Assembly: GCA_015060325.1 (NCBI GenBank)
Contig: SUYQ01000012.1
Coordinates: 1 to 64,000 of the forward strand
Reading direction: 5' to 3'
DNA: 64,000 nt
Source: Bacteroidales bacterium
GTDB lineage: Bacteria; Bacteroidota; Bacteroidia; Bacteroidales; UBA932
The notes under the pieces are model-generated. The model was not told where the DNA came from. It saw only the letters and a list, made by a program, of their open reading frames with translations, and searched no databases. Every line of letters begins with the position of its first letter. The first letter of the stretch is position 1. Positions 38,366 through 46,601 of this stretch are shown in pieces. Both the position numbers and the translations under genes were made by a program.

Positions 38366-40069
38366 ATGGAAGATATAAGGATTTATTGCGAAAATGTAAA
38401 TTCATATGAGAGGGTAGCTCTCGGTACTACTCTCCAGCAGCTTGCCGACCGCCTGTGCCCTTCTGGAACCGAGGCATGTGTTCCTGTACTTGCAGCTCTG
38501 GTCGACAATAAGCTTAAGGCGCTGGACTACAAGATAATAAATCCTCATAACGTAAGGTTCATCGGATATGACCATCCTGACGGGCGCCGTACATACATCC
38601 GTTCTCTCTGTTTTGTCCTTCAGAAGGTTGTTCGTGAGATGTTCCCGGAGAAGGTGCTGGTGATAGATTATTCGCTCCCTAGCGGACTTTATTGCGAGAT
38701 CCGTGAGGCGCTTCCTATGGATGACGGTCGTCCGAGCGTATATTTTGTGACTGATGATGAGGTCGCAGAAATTGCCTCGGCGATGCGCAAGGTCATCGCA
38801 GAGGACCGGCCTTTCGGCAAGACCATGATGAGCCTCGATGAATGCTGCCGCATATTCGAAAAGCAGCATCAGACTGAGAAGGTCGACCTGATGAAGACCA
38901 TCGGCAGGTTCAACTATAATGTCTATACGCTTGACGGATATGTCGATACATTCTATGGACCTCTGATCCCTTCGACCGGAATGCTCTCCACTTTTGAACT
39001 CATAGGGTTCAACGACGGCTTCATCCTCCAGTATCCGATGGACGGAGATCCGGGAAAAGTGCTTCCGATGAAGCGTCAGTCTAAGCTTGCCACAGCCTTG
39101 AAGGAGCATTCTGACTGGTGCTCGATCATGGGTGTCCGTGGAGTAGGCAAGCTCAACAAGGCTGTCCTTTCGGGCAAGGTAATCGACCTTATCAATCTTT
39201 CTGAGGCATTGCATGAGCGTAAATATGCGGAAATCGCCGATCAGATATATGCCCGCCGAGGCAGCGTGAAGATTGTCTTCATCGCCGGCCCGTCAAGCAG
39301 CGGAAAGACATCCACATCCAAAAGGCTTGCGCTCCAGTGCCGTATCCTGGGCATGAATCCTCGTGTCATCGAGCTGGACAACTATTTCGTGGAGCGCGAA
39401 AAGACTCCGCGCGACGAGAACGGCGAATACGATTTCGAGGCACTCGGAGCGATGGATCTGGACCTTCTCGGACGTCAGCTGAACGATCTTCTTGAAGGCA
39501 AGGAGGTCGAGATTCCGCGCTTTGACTTCAAGGAAGGCCGCAAGTACTTTGAAGGCAATATGATGCAGCTTCATGAGAAGGACATCCTGATCATGGAAGG
39601 TATCCATGCCCTGAACCCTGCGATGATCCCGGGAGTGGATCCGTCCAAAGTGTTCCGTGTGTATGCCTCAGCTCTGACTTCACTGTCGATCGACGAGAAC
39701 AACAACATCTCGACTTCCGACAACCGTATGCTCCGCCGTATGATCCGCGACAACCGCACCCGCGGTGTCATTCCTGAGGAGACCATCATGCGCTGGCAGA
39801 GCGTGCGCCGTGGAGAGAACCGCAACATCTTTCCGTTCCAGGAGAACGCCGATGCCATCTTCAACTCGGCCCACATCTTCGAACTTCCGGTACTGAAATA
39901 CTATGCCGAGCCGCTTCTGCGCCGCATATCGCCATCCTCCCCGGCCTACGCCGAAGCATCCCGCATGCTGAAGTTCCTGGACTATATCGTGGCACTTTCC
40001 CCAGCCGAAATCGCCGCCATTCCGCCAACCTCCATCCTCCGCGAATTCATCGCCGGCCAGACGCTGTAA
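38366..40069 (+). CDS. Nucleoside (uridine-like) kinase with threonyl-tRNA-synthetase-like N-domain
   Basis: A 567-residue protein. The N-terminal part (about 1-250) resembles the TGS and second-additional domains of threonyl-tRNA synthetase (SLPSGLYCEIRE region). The C-terminal part is a uridine kinase-like P-loop domain: AGPSSSGKTSTSKRLA (about 307), VIELDNYFVER, IPRFDFKEGRKYF and LIMEGIHALNP. This fusion is known in Bacteroidetes and Firmicutes and is usually annotated as a nucleoside kinase; the physiological substrate is not certain. It lies 18 bases after uvrA and is probably co-transcribed, followed at once by the RAYT-associated palindrome. Confidence 0.88.
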   Translation: MEDIRIYCENVNSYERVALGTTLQQLADRLCPSGTEACVPVLAALVDNKLKALDYKIINPHNVRFIGYDHPDGRRTYIRSLCFVLQKVVREMFPEKVLVIDYSLPSGLYCEIREALPMDDGRPSVYFVTDDEVAEIASAMRKVIAEDRPFGKTMMSLDECCRIFEKQHQTEKVDLMKTIGRFNYNVYTLDGYVDTFYGPLIPSTGMLSTFELIGFNDGFILQYPMDGDPGKVLPMKRQSKLATALKEHSDWCSIMGVRGVGKLNKAVLSGKVIDLINLSEALHERKYAEIADQIYARRGSVKIVFIAGPSSSGKTSTSKRLALQCRILGMNPRVIELDNYFVEREKTPRDENGEYDFEALGAMDLDLLGRQLNDLLEGKEVEIPRFDFKEGRKYFEGNMMQLHEKDILIMEGIHALNPAMIPGVDPSKVFRVYASALTSLSIDENNNISTSDNRMLRRMIRDNRTRGVIPEETIMRWQSVRRGENRNIFPFQENADAIFNSAHIFELPVLKYYAEPLLRRISPSSPAYAEASRMLKFLDYIVALSPAEIAAIPPTSILREFIAGQTL

Positions 40070-40087
40070 CCCATCCTCTTTGTCTAG

Positions 40088-40195
40088 CCTGGGCTGCACT
40101 CCGTTGGATATCAATGATTTACGCAAACCGCGTGCTCCCCTTTGACGGCACGCGGTTTGTGTATCTTGTTGATATTCAGTGTCTTCCTCCCCAGG
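40088..40195. repeat. 108-bp palindromic element, left flank of the RAYT gene
   Basis: Ends CCTGGG / CCCCAGG; inner perfect 11-bp stem AAACCGCGTGC / GCACGCGGTTT (40125-40158) around TCCCCTTTGACG. It ends one base before the stop codon of the transposase gene. The copy at 41256-41363 has the same length and the same outer sequence, with the loop inverted. Confidence 0.92.
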
Positions 40196-40196
40196 A

Positions 40197-41126
40197 TTAT
40201 TGAGTGTTTTTTGGGGTTATATGCAGAAATCGGCATATCTGTCGGTAGGTCACGTTGAAATTTCGCTGCAACTCGATGCTCAAGGATATTTTGTCTTCAT
40301 CAGGGAGCATGGTTATTTTCCTTGTCATCATTTCTGGTCTGGTGTCCTGTACATACCTGATCATCTCATTGAACACCTGATCGGATTCGGGATCCCAGTC
40401 TTCATTGATATCATGTTCGCTGCCTGTATTTGAATGCATTGCAGTCAGCATCGTCTCATAAGAATCATAATATGATGAAAGTGCAGTATAGTCAAACGGC
40501 AGATACTGCTTGATGATATAGTCGATAAGCTGTTCTTTTTCTCTGATTTTCAGCTTACTGGATATCCTGGCCAATCTTCCGTGCTTTAACGGTAGGTTCA
40601 TCTTTGCCATATTGTCTACTTCTCTCAATGCCTCTCTTAGTGCGGTAGAAGCATATTCCCTTCTGATAGGTTCGGAAAAAGGATTGTTGCTATATGCGAA
40701 TGCAAGGAAATTCCATCTGTATTCTTCTGCTTTTTTGCATAGTTTCTTCTCAACCGGATTGTTCCCGATATAATTTATTGCGTTCCTTACAGCCTTTTCG
40801 TCCCATTTAGGCGCACTTCCGAAATTTTTCTTCAGAAGTTTGCCCTTCCTTCCGATGGATGCGTTGTATTCCATGACATACCAAGATGTAAACCTATCCA
40901 TAAAACTGCTGAGTTCATGCACAGATGATGTGCGGATAAGTATATGAAAATGGTTCGGCATAATGCATAATTCAAGAACTTGAATTCCCGAACTTCTCGC
41001 ACAGACTGCAAAAATTGTATAAAAGACAATGAAGTCTTCCCATCCATAAAACAGATTGACTCCATTTATGCTTCTTTGATAGACATGATTAACCTGCCCG
41101 CGGTAAAACTTTCTCTTCTTTCTCAT
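40197..41126 (-). CDS. REP-associated tyrosine transposase (RAYT, IS200/Y1 type)
   Basis: A 309-residue protein. The Y1 transposase domain (about 1-130) has the HUH motif PNHFHIL (His59, His61) and the catalytic tyrosine in NAINYIGNNPV (Tyr119). The C-terminal 150 residues are helical, ending in a helix-turn-helix-like VTYRQICRFLHI. RAYTs are single-copy domesticated relatives of IS200/IS605 transposases that nick and move short palindromic REP elements. This one is framed by two 108-bp palindromes, which are the natural candidates for its substrate. All catalytic residues are present, so it may be active. Confidence 0.92.
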   Translation of the reverse strand: MRKKRKFYRGQVNHVYQRSINGVNLFYGWEDFIVFYTIFAVCARSSGIQVLELCIMPNHFHILIRTSSVHELSSFMDRFTSWYVMEYNASIGRKGKLLKKNFGSAPKWDEKAVRNAINYIGNNPVEKKLCKKAEEYRWNFLAFAYSNNPFSEPIRREYASTALREALREVDNMAKMNLPLKHGRLARISSKLKIREKEQLIDYIIKQYLPFDYTALSSYYDSYETMLTAMHSNTGSEHDINEDWDPESDQVFNEMIRYVQDTRPEMMTRKITMLPDEDKISLSIELQRNFNVTYRQICRFLHITPKNTQ

Positions 41127-41146
41127 GTGTCCGACTTTTATAGATG

Positions 41147-41154
41147 CAAATCTA
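41147..41154 (-). promoter_or_regulatory. Probable -7 box of the RAYT gene
   Basis: TAGATTTG on the minus strand, about 20 bases before the start codon. No clear -33 box, so expression may be weak. Confidence 0.5.
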
Positions 41155-41255
41155 TGTACTCCGGAAAAGAAAGTGTTTAAAAAAAAGAAAAATGTGACGA
41201 AAAAATCTTTAAATCTTTCCGAATAATTCGAAATATTGTTATATTATAACTTTAG

Positions 41256-41363
41256 CCTGGGGTGTAAGTTGCTGATAGTCAATGATATGCTAAAACCGCG
41301 TGCCGCCAAAGGGGAGCACGCGGTTTGCGTATCTTGTTGATATTCAGTGTGTTCGTCCCCAGG
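41256..41363. repeat. 108-bp palindromic element, right flank of the RAYT gene
   Basis: Ends CCTGGGG / CCCCAGG; inner stem AAACCGCGTGC / GCACGCGGTTT (41293-41326) around CGCCAAAGGGGA. It shares TATCTTGTTGATATTCAGTG with the left copy in the same orientation, while the loop is reversed. Confidence 0.92.
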
Positions 41364-41435
41364 ATGCTTTTGCCGTCCTGATGCACTGAAGCCGAGGGGA
41401 GGCTAGGATGGAGAGACAGAAGCCGAGATGGCGGT

Positions 41436-42377
41436 CTAGTCGTCGTACGGTTCGTTGAAGGGGAGGAGGAACGGGTTGGTCATGCCTTCGGTAGCAAGGT
41501 CGGAGCATGGGCCGTGGCCCGGGATGACCGTCACGGAGGTGTGGCGGGCAGCGGGGGCGCCGGAGGCGTGCCCCGCGGCATGAACGTCAGTGCCGGAAGC
41601 GTGCCCCATAGCCTGACTGTCAGCATCGAAAGCGTGCGCCGTGGCATGGCCGTCTGCGCCGGAGATCTGCTGAGGAATAGAGCCGTCAGCGCCGGAAGCG
41701 TGCTCCGTCGCCTGGCCGTCAGTGCCGAAAGCGTGCCCTGTGGCCTGACCGCCGGACGCGGATGTCTTAGGGGCGTCAAGCGGAAGGACGTTTTCGATGA
41801 TGCTCCTTATGAGTTTGTCATAGTCTCCGCCCGGATGGTCGGTGCGGCCGATGGCTCCGGCGAATAGTGTGTCTCCGGTGAACATGATGCGCTCGGTCTC
41901 TTCAAAGAAACATACGCCTCCGCATGTGTGGCCCGGTGTTTCCACTACATTGAATCTGAGACTTCCAACTTCGATGACGTCACCGCCGGTAACTGTTCTC
42001 AGAACTGATTCTGTATCAGATGTTCCGTTCAGCAGGCTCCGGGCAAATTCAATCTCGGGTAGCGGCAGACCAAAGAGCTTGCATACAAAAGGGTTGGTGT
42101 TCTCCAGAGTGTACTTTTCTTCCGGATGCATATAGACCGGAAGCCCGCCATAGAAGCCGGACAGACTGTCGGTTCCGTAGATGTGGTCGAAATGGGCATG
42201 GGTAAGCATGATGCACACAGGCCGTAGTCCACGTGATGAAACGAAGTCGGTAAGTTTGGAGAGTTCTGCCTGTGAACTGCATCCCGGATCAACAAAAGCG
42301 CATAAGCCCTCCGAATCCCAAACTACATTGCAACGTGTCTGGAAGGCGTTGAAAGTGAAATGTTCTATGTGTATCAT
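41436..42377 (-). CDS. Metallo-beta-lactamase-fold hydrolase (glyoxalase II-like) with minisatellite insertion
   Basis: Started at ATG 42377 (MIHIEHFTFNAF), the usual start of this family; 42410 is an in-frame alternative. The 313-residue protein has metal ligands THAHFDH (His60, His62, Asp64, His65), TPGHT (His150), FTGD (Asp169) and IPGHG (His288). GRTDHPGGDY fits the subfamily of short glyoxalase II-like thioesterase or persulfide-type hydrolases. Residues about 201-279, just before the last metal ligand, are an insertion of six 11-residue repeats (xATxHASGxDG). Without it the protein would be about 235 residues, a normal size. Substrate unknown. Confidence 0.88.
   Translation of the reverse strand: MIHIEHFTFNAFQTRCNVVWDSEGLCAFVDPGCSSQAELSKLTDFVSSRGLRPVCIMLTHAHFDHIYGTDSLSGFYGGLPVYMHPEEKYTLENTNPFVCKLFGLPLPEIEFARSLLNGTSDTESVLRTVTGGDVIEVGSLRFNVVETPGHTCGGVCFFEETERIMFTGDTLFAGAIGRTDHPGGDYDKLIRSIIENVLPLDAPKTSASGGQATGHAFGTDGQATEHASGADGSIPQQISGADGHATAHAFDADSQAMGHASGTDVHAAGHASGAPAARHTSVTVIPGHGPCSDLATEGMTNPFLLPFNEPYDD
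41541..41750 (-). repeat. 33-bp coding minisatellite
   Basis: About six degenerate 33-base units (11 codons each, His/Ala/Gly/Asp-rich) inside the metallo-hydrolase gene, in frame throughout. Confidence 0.85.
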
Positions 42378-42394
42378 GTCATTAAATCCTAACT

Positions 42395-42428
42395 TTTGGC
42401 AAAAATACAAAAGAAGTTATTAACTTTG
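42395..42428 (+). promoter_or_regulatory. Promoter of the deoxynucleoside kinase gene
   Basis: TTTG (42395-42398), 22 bases, TAACTTTG (42421-42428), 40 bases before the start. Spacing is one base longer than usual. On the opposite strand TATTTTTG (42407-42400) could serve the metallo-hydrolase. Confidence 0.65.
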
Positions 42429-42468
42429 CCTAGTTATATACATGAAAAAACAATAAAAATTCGATTAT

Positions 42469-43095
42469 ATGCATATCGCTATCGCAGGTAATATCGGCAG
42501 CGGAAAGACAACTCTCACAAAGATGCTTGCTGCCCATTACGGATGGACTCCTAAATTCGAGTCTGTAGACTATAATCCATACCTCGCCGACTTCTACGAC
42601 GACATGGAAAGATGGTCATTCAATCTTCAGGTATATTTCCTCAACAAGCGTTTCAAGGATGTCGTGGACATCTCGAAGCTCGACGAGGTGATCATCCAGG
42701 ACCGTACGATCTATGAGGATGCGCGCATCTTTGCTCCGAATCTTCATGGCATGGGTCTGATGAGCACAAGGGACTTCGAGAACTATTCGGACCTCTTCGA
42801 CCTCATGATGTCGCTTGTCAATCCGCCTGATCTCCTTATCTACCTCAGAAGCTCTATTCCGAACCTTGTGAGCCAGATCCAGAAGAGAGGCCGTGAGTAC
42901 GAGAAGAGCATCCGTATAGACTACATTACCGGTCTGAACGAGCGTTATGAGAATTGGATCAAGGACTATAAGCACAATCTGCTTATCCTTGACGTGGACC
43001 GCATCAAGTTCGAGAACCGTCCTGAGGACTTCCAGGAAGTTGTCGACAAGATCGATGCTGAACTGTTCGGCCTTTTCCCGAATACTCAGGAGTAG
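42469..43095 (+). CDS. Deoxynucleoside kinase
   Basis: A 208-residue P-loop kinase of the dNK/dGK/dCK family. GNIGSGKTT (7-15) is the P-loop, QDRTIYEDARIF the DRS-like catalytic block, and LIYLRSSIPNLVSQIQKRGREYE the substrate lid with arginines. These enzymes phosphorylate salvaged deoxyadenosine, deoxyguanosine or deoxycytidine in the cytoplasm. Length is normal. The gene has its own promoter and is followed after 41 bases by the acyl-CoA synthetase gene. Confidence 0.9.
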   Translation: MHIAIAGNIGSGKTTLTKMLAAHYGWTPKFESVDYNPYLADFYDDMERWSFNLQVYFLNKRFKDVVDISKLDEVIIQDRTIYEDARIFAPNLHGMGLMSTRDFENYSDLFDLMMSLVNPPDLLIYLRSSIPNLVSQIQKRGREYEKSIRIDYITGLNERYENWIKDYKHNLLILDVDRIKFENRPEDFQEVVDKIDAELFGLFPNTQE

Positions 43096-43136
43096 GCCAG
43101 CGCTGACCAAACCTTAAATCTATAAAATAAAAACCT

Positions 43137-45047
43137 ATGGCAGAAAGAATAACTATCATTGACTTCGTGGAGAAGTATGTTGCCAAGTTTTCCAGGAATC
43201 CTTTCCTTTGGGAAAAGAACCTCGATACCAACGAGTGGGAGCCGACAACATATGAGGAGACCCTCAAGCAGGCTAAACGTATTGCAGCAGGCCTCATGGC
43301 GCTTGGAGTTGAGAAGGGTGACAAGATTTCATACCTCTGCGAAGGACGTAACATGTGGGTGATCGGTGAGTTGGGAGTGCTGTTTGCAGGTGCTGTCAAT
43401 GTGCCGCTTTCCATAAAGCTTGAAGAGGCTAATGACTTGGTGTTCAGAGTGAAGCACTCTGATTCGAAGTATGTCATCACTTCGAAGTTCCAGCTTCCGA
43501 AGATAAGAAAGATCCTCCCTGAGTGTCCAATGGTCGAGAAGGTGATCGTTTTCGACGAGATTGCTGACATGAAGGAAAATGAGATGTATATCGGTGAGAT
43601 CATGGAGATGGGAGACAAGTTTCTTGCAGAAAACGAGGAGAAGCTTGTCGAGAGATACCGCTCCATCGGACCGGACGACTATGCAAACATCAGCTATACT
43701 TCAGGAACGACCGCAGACCCTAAAGGTATCCTCCTGACTCACAGGAATTATACTGCGAACGTAGAACAGGCTCACTCTGTTATCGGAGTCGAGGAGAATG
43801 ACCGTATGCTCATCATCCTTCCGCTTGACCACTGCTTTGCGCATGTTGCAGGTTTCTATACAATGATGTCTTATGGTGCTTCCATCGGAACTGTTCCGTC
43901 AGGAAAATCAGGCAAGGAAGCTCTCAGGAACATCCCGTCAAGCATCAAGGAATTCAAGCCACATGTGATGCTTTCGGTTCCGACTCTTGCAAAGAGCTTC
44001 AAGAAGAACATCGAGACCACCATCAAGAAGAGCGGAAAGACAGTTGAGCGCATGTATAATTATGCCCTCAAGGTATCCATCAAGTATAACAAGGAAGGTT
44101 ACAACAAGGGTACCCAGTTCACTGATATCTTCCGCAAGCCTGTCATGTGGCTCTTCGACAAGATCCTCTTCAAGAAGGTACGTCAGGGACTCGGCGGAAA
44201 CATGAAGTTCTTCGTCGGAGGCGGCGCGCTTCTCGATATCGATCTCCAGAGATATTATTATGCTATCGGCATTCCTATGTATCAGGGATACGGACTTTCA
44301 GAGGCAACCCCTATCATTTCCGCGAACTCTCCTGCAAAGCACATCTTCGGCTCGTCAGGAAAGATTGTCCAGCCTATGGAGATCAAGATTCTTGATGCCG
44401 ACGGAGTGGAACAGCCGTTCGGTTCGAAGGGTGAGATCTGTATCAAGGGTGAGAACGTGATGGCAGGTTACTGGAAGAATCCTAAGTCTACAGCCGACAC
44501 TATCGTTGACGGCTGGCTCCACACCGGAGACATGGGTTATATGCGTGATGCTGAGATGCTTTACGTAGTAGGACGCTTCAAGTCCCTCCTCATTGCAGCT
44601 GACGGAGAAAAGTATTCTCCGGAGGGAATCGAGGAGAACCTCGTTGAAAGCTCGAAGTTCATCGACGGCGCAATCCTTCACAACAGTCAGGACCCATATA
44701 CAATCGCTCTCATCACTCCTAACAAGGAGGCCCTCAAGGCATACGCCAAGGAGCTCGGACTCGATCCTGAGACCAAGGAGGCCAAGGTGAAGATGCTTGA
44801 GAAACTTCAGGATGAGGTCAATATGTATCGTAAGGGCGGCCGCCTTTTCGGCGCGTTCCCTGAAAGATGGCTCCCTGCAGCGGTCTGCGTGCTCCCTGAG
44901 CCTTGGACTGAGCAGAACCACTTCCTGAACAGTTCCATGAAGGTTGTCCGCGGAAGGGTAGAGGAGGCTTACAAGGCAAATATGGAGTTTGCCTATACTC
45001 CTGAAGGAAAGAACATTGTCAATGACATGAACATGGCGTCACTTTAA
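43137..45047 (+). CDS. Long-chain acyl-CoA synthetase (AMP-forming)
   Basis: A 636-residue ANL-superfamily enzyme. The AMP-binding core YTSGTTADPKGILLTH lies at about 187; YQGYGLSEATPI and GWLHTGDMGY are the later core motifs, and VVGRFKSLLIAADGEKYSPEGIEE is the hinge and C-domain. It activates fatty acids to acyl-CoA for lipid synthesis or breakdown. Size and motifs fit the FadD15-like bacterial branch. It ends at a bidirectional terminator. Confidence 0.92.
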   Translation: MAERITIIDFVEKYVAKFSRNPFLWEKNLDTNEWEPTTYEETLKQAKRIAAGLMALGVEKGDKISYLCEGRNMWVIGELGVLFAGAVNVPLSIKLEEANDLVFRVKHSDSKYVITSKFQLPKIRKILPECPMVEKVIVFDEIADMKENEMYIGEIMEMGDKFLAENEEKLVERYRSIGPDDYANISYTSGTTADPKGILLTHRNYTANVEQAHSVIGVEENDRMLIILPLDHCFAHVAGFYTMMSYGASIGTVPSGKSGKEALRNIPSSIKEFKPHVMLSVPTLAKSFKKNIETTIKKSGKTVERMYNYALKVSIKYNKEGYNKGTQFTDIFRKPVMWLFDKILFKKVRQGLGGNMKFFVGGGALLDIDLQRYYYAIGIPMYQGYGLSEATPIISANSPAKHIFGSSGKIVQPMEIKILDADGVEQPFGSKGEICIKGENVMAGYWKNPKSTADTIVDGWLHTGDMGYMRDAEMLYVVGRFKSLLIAADGEKYSPEGIEENLVESSKFIDGAILHNSQDPYTIALITPNKEALKAYAKELGLDPETKEAKVKMLEKLQDEVNMYRKGGRLFGAFPERWLPAAVCVLPEPWTEQNHFLNSSMKVVRGRVEEAYKANMEFAYTPEGKNIVNDMNMASL

Positions 45048-45066
45048 GGCCTGTGCATGAAATACC

Positions 45067-45102
45067 AAGACGTGGATCCCTGATCGGGGTCCACGTCTTT
45101 TT
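45067..45102. terminator. Bidirectional terminator
   Basis: Stem AAGACGTGGA(T)CCC / GGGGTCCACGTCTT with loop TGATC, followed by TTTTT, between convergent acyl-CoA synthetase and rubredoxin genes. Confidence 0.9.
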
Positions 45103-45109
45103 TCTGCTC

Positions 45110-45271
45110 TTAACGTTCCTTTTCAAAATATTCCTTTCCTACTCCACATGCAGGACAAGTCCATGTCTCAGGAATGTCTTCGAAAGCTGTGCCTGGTGCT
45201 ACTCCGTTCTCCGGGTCACCTTCTGCCGGATCATATATGTATCCGCAGAGATCGCAAACATACTTATCCAT
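45110..45271 (-). CDS. Rubredoxin
   Basis: A 53-residue protein, the normal rubredoxin length when started at ATG 45271 ([11 protein letters not shown]); the longer frame adds 27 residues unlike the family. The four iron ligands are in CDLCGY (6, 9) and CPACGV (39, 42). Rubredoxin carries single electrons, often to peroxide- or oxygen-reducing enzymes in anaerobes. Divergent from the AraC regulator gene. Confidence 0.95.
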   Translation of the reverse strand: MDKYVCDLCGYIYDPAEGDPENGVAPGTAFEDIPETWTCPACGVGKEYFEKER

Positions 45272-45359
45272 AAATTTCCAGTTTTGCGACGATGTCAAAC
45301 AAATCCTGAGCCGAAATGAACTTATTGTCAAAAGGATGGATATTTTCTTCAAAAAATAA

Positions 45360-45387
45360 CAAAAGTATGATTTTTGTTATATATTTG
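45360..45387. promoter_or_regulatory. Back-to-back promoters for rubredoxin and the AraC regulator
   Basis: TACTTTTG on the minus strand (45367-45360) and TATATTTG on the plus strand (45380-45387) are both -7 type boxes, 12 bases apart. Neither has a clear -33 box. Confidence 0.55.
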
Positions 45388-45409
45388 TCGAATAATCACA
45401 ATGTAAATC

Positions 45410-46318
45410 ATGAAAGATTCTACTCTGCACAACATTTCTCTGGCTCGATTCAGAAGCCTTTTCCCTTCATCACCATCAGTAGGTCTTGGTGATGATTTCT
45501 ATATATTGGATGCAAGACTTGAGAAAAGCCATCAGCCGATGAATCATCCATGTCGTTTTGATGGTTTCATGTTCCTGTATTGTATCAAGGGACGTCTGAA
45601 AATGAATGTCAATCTCACCGAGTTTGAGATTTCAGAGGGGATGGTGTTCATGAATGTACCAGGAAACATTATCCGGGTGAACGAAATCATGGATACGCCT
45701 CAGGAAGATGTCAGATATCTGTGTCTGGCTATGTCCCGGGACTTCACTCAGGGCCTCAAGGTAGAGGTTAACAAGCTTTTCAATGAAGGAGTGTCCATGC
45801 TTGAGAAACCGACCATACAGCTGAATGAGACGGAGGGCAAGCTCACCTGCAATCTGATCCATCATATCGTCGGGCTGCTGCAATCGGAAATTCCGTATAA
45901 AAAGGAATCAATACTGTCTTCGCTGTCTTCGATGTTCTATATTCTTATGGGGGCATGGCGTGTCGAGGCTTTGAAGAGGGAAGATGATACCAAGTCTGTA
46001 CGTAGCAAGGTCATATTCGAGAAATTCATGAGGCTTGTTTCTGACTATCATACGCAGTACAGAAATGTAGGTTTCTATGCAGATAAACTGTGTCTTACTC
46101 CGAAGTATCTGTCCAAGATCATTAAAAACACTACCGGAAGATCGGCTCCGGAGTGGATTGATTCGTATGTGATTTTGGAGGCAAAGAATCTTTTGAAGTA
46201 TTCCGGCATCACCATAAAGGAAATCGTATACAAGTTGAATTTCCCCAATCAGTCGGTGTTTTATAAATTTTTCAAGGCTCGTACCGGCATGACTCCTACA
46301 GAATATAGAAATTCCTGA
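45410..46318 (+). CDS. AraC-family transcriptional regulator
   Basis: A 302-residue regulator. The N-terminal half is a cupin-like sensor (FDGFMFLYCIKGRLKMNVNL). The C-terminal domain (about 200-300) has the two helix-turn-helix units, NVGFYADKLCLTPKYLSKIIKNTTG and ITIKEIVYKLNFPNQSVFYKFFKARTGMTPTEYR. The cytoplasmic regulator probably senses a small molecule. The neighbouring sugar transporter and kinase genes downstream, which have their own promoter, are plausible targets; this is inference from position only. Confidence 0.92.
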   Translation: MKDSTLHNISLARFRSLFPSSPSVGLGDDFYILDARLEKSHQPMNHPCRFDGFMFLYCIKGRLKMNVNLTEFEISEGMVFMNVPGNIIRVNEIMDTPQEDVRYLCLAMSRDFTQGLKVEVNKLFNEGVSMLEKPTIQLNETEGKLTCNLIHHIVGLLQSEIPYKKESILSSLSSMFYILMGAWRVEALKREDDTKSVRSKVIFEKFMRLVSDYHTQYRNVGFYADKLCLTPKYLSKIIKNTTGRSAPEWIDSYVILEAKNLLKYSGITIKEIVYKLNFPNQSVFYKFFKARTGMTPTEYRNS

Positions 46319-46373
46319 TTTGGTTAGGATTTTCTGTTGGGGAAGCTTGTTTTCATAAAATCTTTAAATAATC

Positions 46374-46403
46374 TTGCATTTTTCATTTTAATCCTTAACT
46401 TTG
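46374..46403 (+). promoter_or_regulatory. Promoter of the MFS-ROK operon
   Basis: TTG (46374-46376), 19 bases, TAACTTTG (46396-46403). Predicts a leader of about 190 bases. Confidence 0.75.
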
Positions 46404-46459
46404 CATGCAGACATTTGAATTTATTTCGTGTCTATTTGTTAAGTTCGTTTTATATACGG

Positions 46460-46485
46460 CAGGGTCCCTTGGGGAGGGGACCCTG
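46460..46485 (+). promoter_or_regulatory. Terminator-like hairpin in the MFS leader
   Basis: CAGGGTCCC / GGGACCCTG with an 8-base G-rich loop, followed by CTATTTTATT. It lies downstream of the promoter and 116 bases before the gene, so it is either the araC terminator or an attenuator. Confidence 0.55.
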
Positions 46486-46601
46486 CTATTTTATTGAAAA
46501 ATATAAAATAAGCATTTCAAATGACCGTTTCGTGTCGTTTTTTTTCGTAACTTAGGCGCGGTTTTGAAGAATCTGTAATTATTAACATAAAAACTATCAA
46601 A

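Noticed and set aside
41514..41867. Plus-strand gene opposite the metallo-hydrolase
   Set aside because: It is the antisense of the 33-bp minisatellite, which stays open on both strands because of its period.
45272..45352. 27-residue extension of rubredoxin
   Set aside because: Rubredoxins start directly with MxKYxCxxCG; the extension would also run over the leader region.
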